Assembly: GCA_031257715.1 (NCBI GenBank)
Contig: JAIROE010000038.1
Location: 1 to 6,494, forward strand
Direction: 5' to 3'
DNA from: Treponema sp.
GTDB lineage: Bacteria > Spirochaetota > Spirochaetia > Treponematales > Breznakiellaceae
DNA length: 6,494 bases
In this document: piece after piece, positions 5,590-6,494 of the stretch
Position numbering within the stretch: position 1 is the first letter of the stretch
Layout: the number at the start of each line of letters is the position of its first letter
Notes under the pieces: model-generated
What the model was told of the DNA's origin: nothing
What the model saw: only the letters and a program-made list of their open reading frames with translations
Database searches by the model: none
Translations under genes and position numbers: made by a program

Positions 5590-6494
5590 CTTTCTCCCAG
5601 CAGGGCCTTGTAATCCTGTATGTCTTTGACGATTTTCGCGCGTTCCAGATTGCGGAAGCGTTTGGGGATCATCTCCTTCGATGTACATTCCAGTACTGCC
5701 ACCAGGTTCTGCAATTCTATCTCGTGGGGATAGGCCGGCGGCACAAAATCACTCAAAGCATCTTCCATGTCTTCCCTGTCGACAAAGGTTCTGTTTGCCA
5801 TAGCCGCCCGGAGTTTTGCCCGGATAAGAACCGCTTCCAGGTCGGCGCCGGAGAATTCGTACCTGAACTTTCTGAACATATCGGAAATGGACAATTTGCG
5901 GATGGAAAGATCGAGTTTGCGTACAAGCGTGTCGAACAGGGCCTCCCGCTCGGGTTCTGTGTCCGGGTAGAACAGGGCAAGGTGTTCCTCGGCGCGGCCC
6001 TGGCGTTTTAAATCGATGGGGATAAGGTCCGGGCGGCAGGTGATGAGAAACCAGATGATCCTGCCCCGGTATTCGGTATTGCCCATGAAGCCGGCGATCT
6101 GGGCAAAGACGCGGTTACTGGTACCTGAATCGCCGTCCTGATCACGGTCACCCAAAAAGGCGTCGGCCTCGTCGATCATCACCGCCACGGGCGACATGGA
6201 CCTGAGTATGTTGAGTACCCGCTCCAGGTTGGATTCGGTAACGCCCTGCCACTTGGAGCGGAAGTTTCTGAACTTGACCATGGGGATGCCGATTTCGCCG
6301 GCAAAGGCGCTTACCATAAAACTTTTCCCGGTACCGACAGGTCCGGCGATCAGGTAGCCCATGGGAAGCACGTCGAGCCGGCCAAGCTTGATCGCGCGGG
6401 CGGCGTTTTTGAAACGCTTCTTTACAAAATCGTGGCCCGACACGTAGGAGAGGTCGTGAACCGTGTCCATAAATTCAAGAAGGCCCGCCGCCTC
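5586..6494 (-). CDS. AAA+ family ATPase (5' end beyond window)
   Basis: This cytoplasmic ATPase module resembles the FtsH/Cdc48/katanin-like AAA class. The frame stays open to the window edge (residues EAAGLLEF precede the first internal Met at 6470), so the start probably lies outside and a further N-terminal region is likely. Numbering from that Met: Walker A GPVGTGKS (43-50), pore-loop-like [10 protein letters not shown] (72-81, aromatic W74), Walker B VMIDEAD (97-103, D100/E101), sensor-1 strand WFLITCRPD (140-148), arginine-finger region LKRQGR (154-159, R156 and R159), and the SGAD helix of the lid (207-210). The usual sensor-1 Asn of A-T-N-R-P is Cys145 here, a notable departure. No zinc-protease motif (HEXXH) follows, so it is not FtsH. 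The C-terminal tail (about 245-294) is charged and helical. Its direct neighbour is a lipoprotein gene; the substrate is unknown. Confidence 0.9.
   Translation of the reverse strand, partial: EAAGLLEFMDTVHDLSYVSGHDFVKKRFKNAARAIKLGRLDVLPMGYLIAGPVGTGKSFMVSAFAGEIGIPMVKFRNFRSKWQGVTESNLERVLNILRSMSPVAVMIDEADAFLGDRDQDGDSGTSNRVFAQIAGFMGNTEYRGRIIWFLITCRPDLIPIDLKRQGRAEEHLALFYPDTEPEREALFDTLVRKLDLSIRKLSISDMFRKFRYEFSGADLEAVLIRAKLRAAMANRTFVDREDMEDALSDFVPPAYPHEIELQNLVAVLECTSKEMIPKRFRNLERAKIVKDIQDYKALLGER

Overview
The window most resembles a spirochaete of the Treponema type, at low to moderate confidence. The reasons are moderately GC-rich coding sequence, loose lipoprotein signals such as F-S-C-A, a putative lipoprotein with a WHy/LEA-14-like fold beside an AAA+ ATPase, and a TRAP solute-binding lipoprotein next to uroporphyrinogen-decarboxylase-like (URO-D-like) methyltransferase relatives. 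No rRNA, tRNA, CRISPR array, IS element or other taxonomic marker was seen, so the assignment is inference.

Left half (1-3369, all minus strand): a compact catabolic-looking operon. In transcription order it reads: a GntR/FadR-type regulator (TTG start at 3369), a first URO-D-like protein (2653-1574), a second URO-D-like protein (1577-528), then after a 99-base gap with a hairpin the lipoprotein receptor of a TRAP transporter (428 leftward, cut by the window edge). The first three genes are joined by two ATGA stop/start overlaps. Neither URO-D-like protein is the haem enzyme HemE. They are diverged paralogues of the MtaA/MtbA/CmuA-like superfamily and differ at the metal-ligand position (H-S-C versus H-S-D).

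Middle (3370-3499): a divergent control region. A good sigma-70-like promoter points right to a malate/lactate-type dehydrogenase (3500-4582). A second one points left to the regulator operon. Their -10 boxes overlap, and a FadR-family-like half-palindrome covers the -35 of the rightward promoter. The simplest reading is that the GntR protein controls both arms in response to a small carboxylate. The TRAP system would import that acid, the NAD(P)-dependent dehydrogenase would interconvert a 2-hydroxy acid and a 2-keto acid, and the URO-D-like pair would act on it or on a methylated relative. The substrate cannot be read from the sequence.

Right part (4595-6494, minus strand): an unrelated, convergent cluster. 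It holds an AAA+ ATPase (5' end beyond the window) followed by a probable lipoprotein with two WHy/LEA-14-like domains. A 24-codon reading frame exactly bridges the two genes through ATGA overlaps at both ends, which suggests translational coupling and supports the inner ATG (5518) as the lipoprotein start.
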